From: CAIXSC01 sp046349915 | GTDB taxonomy: Bacteria; Planctomycetota; Planctomycetia; Pirellulales; Pirellulaceae | Direction of reading: 5' to 3' | Length of the DNA: 64,000 nt | Assembly (NCBI GenBank): GCA_046349915.1 | Contig: JAXMBL010000009.1 | Coordinates: 372,001-436,000, forward strand | In this document: piece by piece, positions 53,496 through 61,362 of the stretch | How positions within the stretch are numbered: position 1 is the first letter of the stretch | How the letters are laid out: each line of letters starts with the position of its first letter | The notes under the pieces: generated by a model | The model's database searches: none | Seen by the model: only the letters and a program-made list of their open reading frames with translations | What the model was told of the DNA's origin: nothing | Program-made: the position numbers and the translations under genes

Positions 53496-54287
53496 CTAGC
53501 GCGAAAGCCATTGATCGAGCGCCGCGGCGAAGGCGGCGGGCTGCTCGAGCGGCGCCATGTGGCCGGCGCCCGCGATTTCCACATACGTGCCTGCTGGAAG
53601 TGCGGCGGCGATCGAACGCATCTCGGCGGGCGGCGAAATCCCGTCCTGCTCGCCACATACCACCAACGCTGGCGTCTTGATCTCCGGCAGCCAGGAAGTG
53701 ACGTCGGGCCGTTGAGCCATCCCGCGCAGGGCGGCGGCGATTCCCAAGGGCGAGGTCTCCAAGATCACCTTGCGGATCGCGGCTGGCAATTCAGGTCGCT
53801 CGGTCAGGGTCCCCGGCGCAAATAACCGCTCGACCATCGGCGTGGCAATCACTCCCGCTCCCTGCACCAACGCTCGTTCCGCCGTCTGCAGTCGCCCGCG
53901 AGCCACCTCTTCCGTATCGCACGCGGCTCGCGTGTCACACAGGACCAATCGAGCTAACCGCGCCGAGTGGCGTCGCCAAAACTGCCACGCGATGTAGCCT
54001 CCCATGGAAAGTCCCGCCAGCACGACCGGCTCGGGTACTTCCAAGGCGTCGAGCAGACGAGCCACATCGTCGGCGAACATCTCCATTCCGACCACTCCCT
54101 CGGTCACATCGCTCTGGCCAAAACCGCGCAGGTCCGGCGCGATGACTCGCCACCGACCGGCCAGCCGCTCGAGATGAGGCATCCACATGGCGTGATCGAG
54201 CGGAAAGCCATGCAGGAACACCAAGGGGGGACCGGAACCCTTGTCGTAGACCGCAAGCTGAATGTCCCCAATGTCGATCCTTTTCAT
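53496..54287 (-). CDS. Alpha/beta hydrolase
   Basis: The 263-residue hydrolase has the oxyanion segment VFLHGFPLDHAMW, DLRGFGQSD, the nucleophile elbow GLSMGG, the acid in CGEQDGISPP and the catalytic histidine in AGAGHMAPLEQP. The layout is that of esterases, haloperoxidases and 3-oxoadipate enol-lactonases; which one cannot be told. No signal peptide. It ends eight bases from the TIR-like gene's stop and is convergent with it. A 23-base inverted repeat lies 44 bases upstream of its start. Confidence 0.9.
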   Translation of the reverse strand: MKRIDIGDIQLAVYDKGSGPPLVFLHGFPLDHAMWMPHLERLAGRWRVIAPDLRGFGQSDVTEGVVGMEMFADDVARLLDALEVPEPVVLAGLSMGGYIAWQFWRRHSARLARLVLCDTRAACDTEEVARGRLQTAERALVQGAGVIATPMVERLFAPGTLTERPELPAAIRKVILETSPLGIAAALRGMAQRPDVTSWLPEIKTPALVVCGEQDGISPPAEMRSIAAALPAGTYVEIAGAGHMAPLEQPAAFAAALDQWLSR

Positions 54288-54330
54288 CGTGAATCTCCCG
54301 TACGCGATTATAGCGAACTCAATCAGTGAG

Positions 54331-54406
54331 GATCAGTGAAGATCAGTGTTCCCAGTACTCGTCCCGCCATGCGTCCGGAAAAAGGGAACACTGATCTTCA
54401 CTGATC
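54331..54406. repeat. Long inverted repeat with 23-base arms
   Basis: Arms 54331-54353 (GATCAGTGAAGATCAGTG and on to CCC) and 54384-54406 are perfect complements with a 30-base loop, extendable by six bases with one mismatch. The arm sequence recurs singly near 41310-41335 and, shortened, near 13736-13750, so it belongs to a dispersed family. Confidence 0.8.
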
Positions 54407-54498
54407 TTCACTAATTGGGGCGGACTGGCAGATCTCTGAGGTTGCGAGGCAGATCTGCGGATTGGATCCTTGCGGTGTTCGATCCTTACGGTTTGAGC

Positions 54499-54755
54499 GA
54501 CGGACTGGAAGTCCGTCGTACATGGTAGCCCGCTCGCTTCGCGAGCGGTCAGCCGCGTGGCCAACGAGCGCCCATCGCCTTCAGCCCATCCGCGTCGCGA
54601 ACCGATGGCCGCAGAGCGACGGACTAGAAGTCCGTCGTACATAGTAGCCCGCTCGCTTCGCGAGCGGTCAGCCGCGTGGCCAACGAGCGCCCATCGCCAT
54701 CAGCCCATCCGCGTCGCAAACCGATTGCCGCAGAGCGACGGACTAGAAGTCCGTC
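54499..54755. repeat. Two tandem 119-bp units bounded by REP palindromes (copies 8-10)
   Basis: REP palindromes at 54499, 54618 and 54737 are exactly 119 bases apart. The two units between them are nearly identical and each contains a second palindrome (CGCTCGCTTCGCGAGCG). A third unit of the same kind lies at 57947-58084. The block fills the gap between the hydrolase and the FHA gene. Confidence 0.9.
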
Positions 54756-54820
54756 GTACGATAGGGACAAAGCTCTTTTGATGCTGGAAAAAGAGAACTC
54801 TTCGATTTACGATACTGGGC

Positions 54821-56011
54821 ATGCCATTCAAACTCGTCGTCGTCGCTGGAGCGGCGAAAACCAAGGAAATTCGGTTGCGACTCCCGGCCGTGCTGGGACG
54901 CGGTCGGACCTGCACCATCCAACTCCCCCTGCCCCTGGTGAGCCGCCAGCACTGCGAGCTCTTCGAGGCGGACGGCAAGCTGTTCGTGCGCGATTTGGGA
55001 TCGCTGAACGGCACGCTGGTCGATGGACAGAAGGTTGGTGAATCCGAAGTGACCCCCGGTCAGACGTTGTCTGTCGGCTCGCTCGCCTTCCGTGTCGAAC
55101 GCATCGAGACGACCACCCTTGCCGCTCCCGCGCCTCCTCGACCTCGTCCGCCCGTTTCGACGATTCCTTCCGTTCCGACCCCAGGGTCGCCGGCGACACT
55201 GCGCCCCAACGCGACTCAGACGTTCGTGCCAGCGGTTGCCCCTCCAGCGGCGACGATGCCTATTCCCGCGGCGCCCACCTCCGCGGCGCCAACTCCCACG
55301 ATGCCTGCGACTGGCACACCTGCGACTGGCGTTCCTCCTATAGGAATGCCCTCCGAGCAGCCATTGGCCTCCGAGGCAGGAGTTCCTGGGGCCGACGAAG
55401 CCCTGCAGGACCTGACGCCAGCGACCGAAGACGAGGTCGCGTTCGAAGCACTCGAGTCATTCGCGGCCGACGAGATGGGAGCGGATGAAGCAAGTTCGCC
55501 GCTGCCAGGGGCCTCGGGTTTACTCCCCCCTTCGGCAAACCCGCCAACTGCCTACCCGCAAACGACGCTTCCCGAAACTGCCATTCCTCAGGCTGCCATT
55601 CCTCAGACAACGTTTCCTCCCGGCGTAATGCCTCATGGGACAGCACCCATGGCGTTACCTGCCATGCTGCCGGGACAAGGCATGCCCGCGGCCCCGATGG
55701 CTGGCCCGATCACAGTGCCAATAGCGCCCGCTGCTATGCCGCCCACTGTTATGCCGGCCACCATGCTGCCACCGGCGGCCATGTCGCCAGGCATGTTCGC
55801 CCCAGGAGTGATGCCTGCGAATGCAATGCCCTCTCCCGGCATGCCTCCCCACGCATTGCCCCACGGGATGATGGGAACGAACGCGGAACCGATGACGCCG
55901 CCGAGCACCGCGGGGGGGCCGGATTCCTCCGACACACCGTCCGCGGCGCCCGATGCCGACGCCGAAGAAACCACTGACCTCGCGGCTTTCCTCAAGTCGC
56001 TCGGCAAGTGA
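54821..56011 (+). CDS. FHA-domain protein with long Pro/Ala/Met-rich region
   Basis: FHA domains bind phosphothreonine. Residues ~1-95 have the expected motif set: LGRGRTCTIQLPLPLVSRQHCEL (split here as GR...SRxH), RDLGSLNGTLVDGQKV (NG). The remaining ~300 residues are low-complexity: Pro/Ala/Thr repeats, an acidic patch near 190-225, and many Met-Pro dipeptides (AMPPTVMPATMLPP), with no further domain. The very end is acidic. The protein may recruit a phosphorylated partner while its tail acts as a flexible tether. Its stop lies four bases from the convergent SPFH gene's stop. Start at ATG 54821; no strong ribosome-binding site. Confidence 0.85.
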   Translation: MPFKLVVVAGAAKTKEIRLRLPAVLGRGRTCTIQLPLPLVSRQHCELFEADGKLFVRDLGSLNGTLVDGQKVGESEVTPGQTLSVGSLAFRVERIETTTLAAPAPPRPRPPVSTIPSVPTPGSPATLRPNATQTFVPAVAPPAATMPIPAAPTSAAPTPTMPATGTPATGVPPIGMPSEQPLASEAGVPGADEALQDLTPATEDEVAFEALESFAADEMGADEASSPLPGASGLLPPSANPPTAYPQTTLPETAIPQAAIPQTTFPPGVMPHGTAPMALPAMLPGQGMPAAPMAGPITVPIAPAAMPPTVMPATMLPPAAMSPGMFAPGVMPANAMPSPGMPPHALPHGMMGTNAEPMTPPSTAGGPDSSDTPSAAPDADAEETTDLAAFLKSLGK

Positions 56012-56014
56012 TTC

Positions 56015-57136
56015 TCACAACAGGTCGACGACTCGGTCCGTCAACCCTTTGTCGCTCGAACCCTTCTCCCCAAGAACGACGCTCAGTTTTCCACCGAGCG
56101 CAATCTTCTCGAGCACCTCGAGTTCACGGAGCCGCATGAGGGTCGGGTTATCGGCGAGCACTTTGGCAGTATTCGCCTGACTCCGCATGGCGGCCGTCTC
56201 TTCGCGACGCGCGATCAAGTTGGCTTCGGCGGCCTTCTTCGCCTCCGTCACTCGGTTCATCAAGTCCTTCATTTCGCCAGGCAAAATGACATCGCGAACT
56301 CCAACGGATGCCACGGCCAAGCCAAGTTCCGCGGCCCGTCGCCGCACCAACTCGTCGACTTCGCGAGCCACGGTGTCCTTGTCGGCCAGGAAGGCGTCCA
56401 GTTCTCGCGCTCCGATCACGGCACGCAGCGCGAGCTGCGTTTCGCGATACAAGGCCTGACGAACATCGTCCACCACGCTGACCGCTTTCCGCGCATCGAC
56501 GATGCGGTAGACGACGACCGCATTCAGTCGCAACGTCACTTTGTCCGACGTCATGACTTCCTGCCCGCCCACGTCCACCATCGTCTCGCGCTGGTCGACC
56601 TCCACGACCTTAGCTTCCGCAACTCCCTTCCAGAATGCGTACACCCCCGGCCCAAGCGACTCGACGTATCGGCCGTCGTAGTGCAACACGCCGACATGGT
56701 CGCGAGAAACCGAGCAGACGTCCAACTGCACGCGCGCCGAGTTCGTCCGTACGATCACTGGCAAATCGGCGTGATCCAACCGAATGCTGCGAGCGTCGAT
56801 CTTCTCGACTCGCACCTGACGCGATTTCGTCCACAGCGCATACAAGCCCGGTCCAAGCACTCGCTGAAAACGGCCATCGATCCAGACGAGCGCCCGCTCA
56901 TGGTCTTTCAAGTCGATCACTTCCGCTCGCTCGCGCAACACACCCGACTTGACGATCACGTCCAACTTGTCATGAGCCAGCCACGGATCGCGCACGGAAA
57001 CCGTCGCGATTTCCAGCTTTCCCAGGGGATCGAAGAACCAGTATTTTCCCGGTTCCAACAAACCATCAAACTCCCCTTCGCGGAACCGCAAACCCATCTC
57101 GTCGCTGTGAATCTGAATTCGCTTCGTCATCGCCAT
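56015..57136 (-). CDS. SPFH/slipin-type (stomatin-like) protein
   Basis: The protein (373 residues from ATG 57136, with AGGAGGTG five bases upstream) is built of SPFH-type strands (FDGLLEPGKYWFFDPLGKL, HERALVWIDGRFQRVLGPGLY, GVLHYDGRYVESLGPGVYAFW). The band-7 core follows (VMTSDKVTLRLNAVVVYRI, ETQLALRAVIGARELDAFL) with a C-terminal coiled coil (NRVTEAKKAAEANLIARREE). Unlike most slipins it has no membrane hairpin at the front and repeats the GPGxYAxW segment two or three times. SPFH proteins form membrane-linked oligomeric scaffolds. It is convergent with the FHA gene. Confidence 0.88.
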   Translation of the reverse strand: MAMTKRIQIHSDEMGLRFREGEFDGLLEPGKYWFFDPLGKLEIATVSVRDPWLAHDKLDVIVKSGVLRERAEVIDLKDHERALVWIDGRFQRVLGPGLYALWTKSRQVRVEKIDARSIRLDHADLPVIVRTNSARVQLDVCSVSRDHVGVLHYDGRYVESLGPGVYAFWKGVAEAKVVEVDQRETMVDVGGQEVMTSDKVTLRLNAVVVYRIVDARKAVSVVDDVRQALYRETQLALRAVIGARELDAFLADKDTVAREVDELVRRRAAELGLAVASVGVRDVILPGEMKDLMNRVTEAKKAAEANLIARREETAAMRSQANTAKVLADNPTLMRLRELEVLEKIALGGKLSVVLGEKGSSDKGLTDRVVDLL

Positions 57137-57550
57137 CTTCCACCTCCTCTTCTGCCTCTGCCATCTTTGATCTCGCAACCCTTCGGGAAGGAGATCGCAA
57201 CCGAGTTACCTGTCCCACTCGCGGGGTCTCGCTTCCGTCCCCTGCTCCAACTAACGCGCAACTCGACCGCCAGCCAGTTTCCAGGAAGAGTTGCTCCCGA
57301 AAAGCCTCTTCATGTCGACTTGATTTCGGGCCGAGTGGCGTGAGCCGGACTCAAGGACGGGATTCGCGGACCGCAAAGCGTCGAGACACGCTGCCACCGA
57401 GAGCCGCCGCGACCATTCGAGCCCGCGCCTCGCCGACTGCTCGACGATCCACGGCACGGAACTCGACTGCTCAAACGGTTGGTCCCCTGGCCAACTCAAC
57501 GCGATCTCTTCCCTCCGGTTGCTTGGTGGACGCTTGCGCGCCCCTGTGGT
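57137..57550. other. Intergenic region, no gene seen
   Basis: About 410 bases upstream of the slipin gene. Open frames are short shadows of one another. No repeat family member was found here. Confidence 0.5.
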
Positions 57551-57566
57551 GCGGACCGAAGTCCGC
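57551..57566 (-). terminator. UUCG-tetraloop hairpin directly after the tRNA-like gene
   Basis: Read on the minus strand it is GCGGAC-TTCG-GTCCGC, a perfect six-pair stem with the stable UUCG loop, starting one base after the tRNA-like 3' end. It could end or protect that transcript. Confidence 0.6.
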
Positions 57567-57639
57567 GGTTTGGTACGGGAGTCGAACCCGTGACTTCCAG
57601 GGTGTTCGCCTGGTGCTCTACCAGCTGAGCTAACCAAGG
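57567..57639 (-). tRNA. tRNA-like gene, probably a degenerate tRNA-Val (nominal anticodon AAC)
   Basis: The D arm (GCTC-AGCTGGTA-GAGC), anticodon stem (CCAGG/CCTGG) and T arm (ACGGG-TTCGACT-CCCGT) are all perfect and spaced correctly. The acceptor stem, however, has its two outermost pairs mismatched, no CCA is encoded, and the anticodon loop CGAACAC has G where U33 is invariant. The loop differs by two bases from CTGACAC of tRNA-Val(GAC), so decay from such a gene is likely. Functionality is doubtful. Confidence 0.6.
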
Positions 57640-57946
57640 TTCACCTCGTCCACGTTTCTCCCCATGTACGGAACACACGCTGTCGACCACCACGGCGCCA
57701 TTCGCCCGCTCAATCGCAACCGTATCAATCGGCTGCGCGAGACAGACGAGGCCAAACCGTGGAGACAACGTGCGCCGCTGGCGTGGCGGAGCAAACCTGT
57801 ATTGCCCCTTCGGACCAGACGAAACGCGAGAAGGTTCGCTTGAAAGCAGACCTTTTTTGTCTGGGTCAGTCATTTGTCGAGCCCACCGCAGTATGTCGAG
57901 GAGCGGGACCGCGAGGGCTTTGCCACAAGGAATGATGACCGTTGCC

Positions 57947-58084
57947 GACGGACTAGAAGTCCGGCGTACATAGTAGCCCGCTCGCTTCGCGAGCGGTCAG
58001 CCGCGCGGCCAACGAGCGCCCGTCGCCATCGGCCCATCCGCGTCGCGAACCGATCGCCGCAGAGCGACGGACTGGAGGTCCGAC
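57947..58084. repeat. Third 119-bp unit bounded by REP palindromes (copies 11-12)
   Basis: REP palindromes at 57947 and 58066 (both with one or two changed bases) are again 119 bases apart and enclose a unit almost identical to those at 54499-54755, including the CGCTCGCTTCGCGAGCG palindrome. Confidence 0.88.
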
Positions 58085-58143
58085 GTACGACCCGGACGTG
58101 ATTTTTCTGGTTAATCCCAAGCCGGTCCGGCGGTCCTTCTCAT

Positions 58144-58180
58144 GCTGAACGTTTTGAACGATTTTTGGTAAATCGTTCGA
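58144..58180. promoter_or_regulatory. Putative operator of the fasciclin operon, same 9-bp motif as at 32.5 kb
   Basis: GCTGAACGT (58144) and TTTGAACGA (58153) are tandem 9-mers. TTGAACGATTT (58154-58164) is mirrored by AAATCGTTCGA (58170-58180) with one mismatch, forming a dyad. The start codon is 46 bases downstream. The motif matches the TTTGAAYGA repeats at the MerR-type regulator gene. Confidence 0.6.
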
Positions 58181-58226
58181 TGGACAGAGGGGTGATTTCC
58201 GGCTCAACTTGGGGAGGTTTGAAGCA

Positions 58227-59240
58227 ATGGTTCGCAGAACATTCTGGATGGTGGCGGCACTCGCCGTAGCAATTGGCTTGGGGCCCGAAGCAAAGTCGCA
58301 AGAGTCGAATGCAAAAGACATTGTGACGACTGCGGTCGAGGCGGGATCGTTCAAGACCTTGGCGGCGGCACTCCAGGCGGCAGGGTTGGTCGACGCCCTG
58401 AAGAGCCCTGGTCCTTTCACCGTTTTCGCTCCGACCGACGAAGCGTTCGCCAAGCTCCCGGCAGGGACGGTCGAAACGCTGCTGAAGCCCGAAAACAAGC
58501 GTCAGTTGGTCGCCATCCTGACGTATCACGTCGTTCCCGGCAAAGTGCTGGCGGCCGACGTCGTCAAGTTAAAGGCGGCCGCGACCGTGAATGGTCAGCG
58601 AGTCGATGTGAAGGTCGACGGCAATGCGGTATCGATCGACGACGCCCGCGTGGTGAAGACCGATATCGCGTGTGCCAATGGGGTGATCCACGTCATCGAC
58701 AAGGTGATCCTGCCCAGCTCGGATTCGATTCCCGCCGTGGCGACCAAGGCTGGAAAATTCCAGACGCTGTTGGCCGCCGCGAAGGCCGCTGGCCTGGACG
58801 AAGCTCTCTCGGGCGACCAGCCCCTGACCGTGTTTGCTCCCACGGACGACGCGTTCGCCAAGCTGCCCGCAGGCACCGTCGAATCGCTCTTGAAGCCAGA
58901 GAACAAAGATCAGTTGGCGGCGATACTGAAGTACCATGTGGTTGCTGGCCGAGTTTTCTCGAGCGACCTGTTGGGCGGTGTTGATGCGAAGACCTTGCAA
59001 GGCGGCGCCTTGTCCGCCAAGGTGGTGAAGGGCAAAGCGACTGTAAATGGCGCTGGGCTGGTGATGGTGGACATTGACGCCGCGAACGGCGTCATCCACG
59101 TGATCGACTCGGTGTTGCTGCCGCCCGCCGGTGGCGACAAGGGTGCTCACGCCGCTCCGAAGGCTTGCGGCGGTGAAGCAGCGGCCTGTTCGACGACAAC
59201 TCGAGTTGCCATGCATCGCGGCTTCGGTCGCCGTCGCTAA
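58227..59240 (+). CDS. Secreted protein with two fasciclin (FAS1) domains
   Basis: The protein (337 residues from ATG 58227) has a signal peptide (residues ~1-25, ending AKSQE). Two FAS1 domains follow, each with the marks FKTLAAALQAAGLVDAL or FQTLLAAAKAAGLDEAL, FTVFAPTDEAFAKLPAGTVE, YHVVPGK or YHVVAGRV, and NGVIHVIDKV or NGVIHVIDSV. The two domains are very alike, so they arose by duplication. A Cys/Ala-rich tail ends in arginines. FAS1 proteins mediate adhesion and are often stress-induced. GGGGAGG lies about eleven bases before the ATG. It heads a three-gene operon. Confidence 0.93.
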   Translation: MVRRTFWMVAALAVAIGLGPEAKSQESNAKDIVTTAVEAGSFKTLAAALQAAGLVDALKSPGPFTVFAPTDEAFAKLPAGTVETLLKPENKRQLVAILTYHVVPGKVLAADVVKLKAAATVNGQRVDVKVDGNAVSIDDARVVKTDIACANGVIHVIDKVILPSSDSIPAVATKAGKFQTLLAAAKAAGLDEALSGDQPLTVFAPTDDAFAKLPAGTVESLLKPENKDQLAAILKYHVVAGRVFSSDLLGGVDAKTLQGGALSAKVVKGKATVNGAGLVMVDIDAANGVIHVIDSVLLPPAGGDKGAHAAPKACGGEAAACSTTTRVAMHRGFGRRR

Positions 59241-59253
59241 ACGGAGATGAGAT

Positions 59254-59718
59254 GTGGCGTCAGATCATTGTGATTCCGCTGGTAGTCGCGGTACAGCGCC
59301 ACGTTGGGCAGCCGCCTGGTTATGGGCGGCTGCGATTTACAATCTGGCTTGGGGGGTGGCGATCATCATCGCCCCTCATGCCTTGTTTGATTTCGCGGGT
59401 ATCGAGCGACTAAATTATCCTGAAATCTGGCAGTGCGTCGGGATGATTGTGGGCGTCTACGGCGTGGGCTATGCCATCGCCGCTCGCGATCCACGCCGAC
59501 ACTGGCCCATCGTCCTGGTTGGCCTCTTGGGCAAAGTACTGGGGCCCCTAGGTTTTGCCGACGCTTTGTGGCGAGGCGTTTTTCCACCAGCGTTCGGTAT
59601 CACGATTCTGTCGAACGACCTGCTCTGGTGGATCCCGTTCGCCCTGATCCTGCGAGATGCCTATCGCGGCTCGATGGCTACGTCGGTCGAAAGCAACCTT
59701 AACTCGCCGAGCAATTGA
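59254..59718 (+). CDS. Four-helix integral membrane protein
   Basis: The 154-residue protein begins at GTG 59254, 13 bases after the fasciclin gene, with GGAG eight bases upstream. It has about four membrane helices (AAWLWAAAIYNLAWGVAIII, VGMIVGVYGVGYAI, HWPIVLVGLLGKVLGPLGF, DLLWWIPFALIL). It resembles small membrane proteins annotated near redox or photolyase genes, but the family is not one I can name. It likely functions with the two neighbours in an envelope-stress setting (inference). Confidence 0.75.
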   Translation: MASDHCDSAGSRGTAPRWAAAWLWAAAIYNLAWGVAIIIAPHALFDFAGIERLNYPEIWQCVGMIVGVYGVGYAIAARDPRRHWPIVLVGLLGKVLGPLGFADALWRGVFPPAFGITILSNDLLWWIPFALILRDAYRGSMATSVESNLNSPSN

Positions 59719-59729
59719 TCTGGTGACGT

Positions 59730-60182
59730 ATGGCGACGTGGGATCAGATCTGTTGGCCGGCTCATGTCGCGGCGACTCTCTACATGACCGGCCTGATTTG
59801 GTTCGTGCAAATCGTGCACTACCCGCTCATGGCATTTGTCGGTCGCGAGTCGTACGTCGAATATCAGCGACGGCATCAACTGCTCACGACATGGGTCGTC
59901 GGCCCGGCCATGTTGATCGAAGCCCTGACTTCGCTTTACCTATGTTGGCGTCCTCCCCTGGGATTGAGTTGGACCTCAAGCCTGGTTGGCGTTTTGTTGG
60001 TCCTGGCGATCTGGGCGTCGACCGCGACGATGCAGATGCCGTGTCACGAATCACTCGCCGCCGGTTTCGATCCGGCCACTCACCGTCGTCTGGTGCTGTC
60101 TAACTGGATTCGAACCGTTTTGTGGACTGCTCGAGCGGGTTTGGCGCTGTTCGGGATTTGGCAAGTAATCGGCAACTCGTGA
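59730..60182 (+). CDS. Integral membrane protein, unknown function
   Basis: The 150-residue protein starts at ATG 59730, 11 bases after the previous gene, so the three genes are one operon. It has about four membrane helices and a conserved-looking VQIVHYPLMAFVGRESYVEYQRRHQ segment, with histidines placed near membrane boundaries, and MQMPCHESLAAGFDPATHRRL between helices. These His/Cys positions could bind a metal or heme (inference). I do not recognise a named function. A REP palindrome follows the stop. Confidence 0.75.
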   Translation: MATWDQICWPAHVAATLYMTGLIWFVQIVHYPLMAFVGRESYVEYQRRHQLLTTWVVGPAMLIEALTSLYLCWRPPLGLSWTSSLVGVLLVLAIWASTATMQMPCHESLAAGFDPATHRRLVLSNWIRTVLWTARAGLALFGIWQVIGNS

Positions 60183-60235
60183 TCGCTGGCGGTTTCTAGC
60201 CGCAAGGGTTGTTGGTACTTTCGACTCGGTTAGGC

Positions 60236-60254
60236 GACGGACTAGAAGTCCGTC
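60236..60254. repeat. REP-like palindrome, copy 13
   Basis: GACGGACTAGAAGTCCGTC after the membrane-protein gene. Confidence 0.85.
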
Positions 60255-60396
60255 GTACATTTCAATTCGTTGGTGAGGCAACTCGCTGGCGCCTTGCCCA
60301 CTGGAAGGACGCTCTTGGGGCGGCTAGTCTGACGCGGGTGACTGTCGCCTTCCTACCGTAGCCTCTCCAGTACCAACCCCGTGGAGCGCCCGCCTC

Positions 60397-61281
60397 ATGT
60401 TGTCATCCCTGCGAGTGCTATTTGCCGCGTCTGCTCTGTCGTTAACCGGCGTCGCAGGCTTGTTCGCCCAAGTGGTGCAGAAGGACATTCCTTACGCGAC
60501 ACCACCGCTAGAACGCCAGGTGCTTGATATCTACTCGCCGAATCAGGCGAAGGATTTGCCCGTCGTTTTCTGGATTCATGGCGGAGGCTGGCAGGCGGGC
60601 GACAAATCGAGCATTCAGGAGAAACCGAAGGCGTTTGTCGAACGCGGATTCGTCTTTGTCTCGACGAACTATCGGTTGCTGCCGAATGTCGAGATGCAAA
60701 CGATTTTCCGCGACGTCGCCAAGTCGCTGGGCTGGGTGCATAAGAACATTGCCAAGTATGGTGGGGACCCCAACCGTATCTTCGTGATGGGCCATTCCGC
60801 CGGCGCTCAATTGGCCGCCATCCTGTGCGTCGACGAGCGTTATCTGAAAGAAGAGGGAGTCCCTTTCAGCGTGCTTAAGGGATGCGTTCCCGTCGACGGC
60901 GACACGTTTGATGTTCCCGCGATCATTGAAACCGCGGAAACTCGCCGCCGAGTCCACGGGCTCCCGCAGGCCAAGGTTGGCCACCGCGAGAAGTTTGGAC
61001 ATACGGCTGAGAAGCACCGCGACTATTCAGCGGTCACGCATGTCGCGAAGGGCAAGGGAATTCCACCGTTCCTGATCATGCATGTGGCGGAACATCCTGA
61101 CACTACCGCTCAAGCTCAACGGCTAGCGAACACGCTGAAGGAAGCCGGCATCTCCGCGACGTTGTACGGTGGACGAGAAACATCGCACGGCAAAATCAAC
61201 GCGGACATTGGTCTTCCGGACGATCCCGGCACCAAAGCGTTGTTTGCGTTTGTCGATGCCTCGTTGAAGATGGACAAATAG
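60397..61281 (+). CDS. Secreted alpha/beta hydrolase (carboxylesterase-like)
   Basis: The 294-residue hydrolase has a signal peptide (residues ~1-24, ending GLFAQ), the oxyanion motif VVFWIHGGGWQAGDK, the nucleophile elbow GHSAGAQ, and later FLIMHVAEHPDTTAQAQ and ETSHGKINAD with the histidine. The HGGGW pattern puts it in the BD-FAE/esterase-lipase group, which includes acetyl xylan and feruloyl esterases. The catalytic acid position is not certain by eye. It precedes a GDSL-type gene by about 80 bases on the same strand; the two may act together on acylated polysaccharides. Confidence 0.88.
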   Translation: MLSSLRVLFAASALSLTGVAGLFAQVVQKDIPYATPPLERQVLDIYSPNQAKDLPVVFWIHGGGWQAGDKSSIQEKPKAFVERGFVFVSTNYRLLPNVEMQTIFRDVAKSLGWVHKNIAKYGGDPNRIFVMGHSAGAQLAAILCVDERYLKEEGVPFSVLKGCVPVDGDTFDVPAIIETAETRRRVHGLPQAKVGHREKFGHTAEKHRDYSAVTHVAKGKGIPPFLIMHVAEHPDTTAQAQRLANTLKEAGISATLYGGRETSHGKINADIGLPDDPGTKALFAFVDASLKMDK

Positions 61282-61362
61282 TCAACCTGGTCTTCACTCG
61301 CGTCGCCCTTGATTGCATTCCGTTTGTTATCGTCGTTTCACCTTTCGCTTTGGAGTCTTTGC

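Noticed and set aside
54462..54781. Several small frames reading LEVRRT- or YDGLLVRR-type peptides
   Set aside because: They are translations of the REP-like palindromes and the 119-bp units, not genes.
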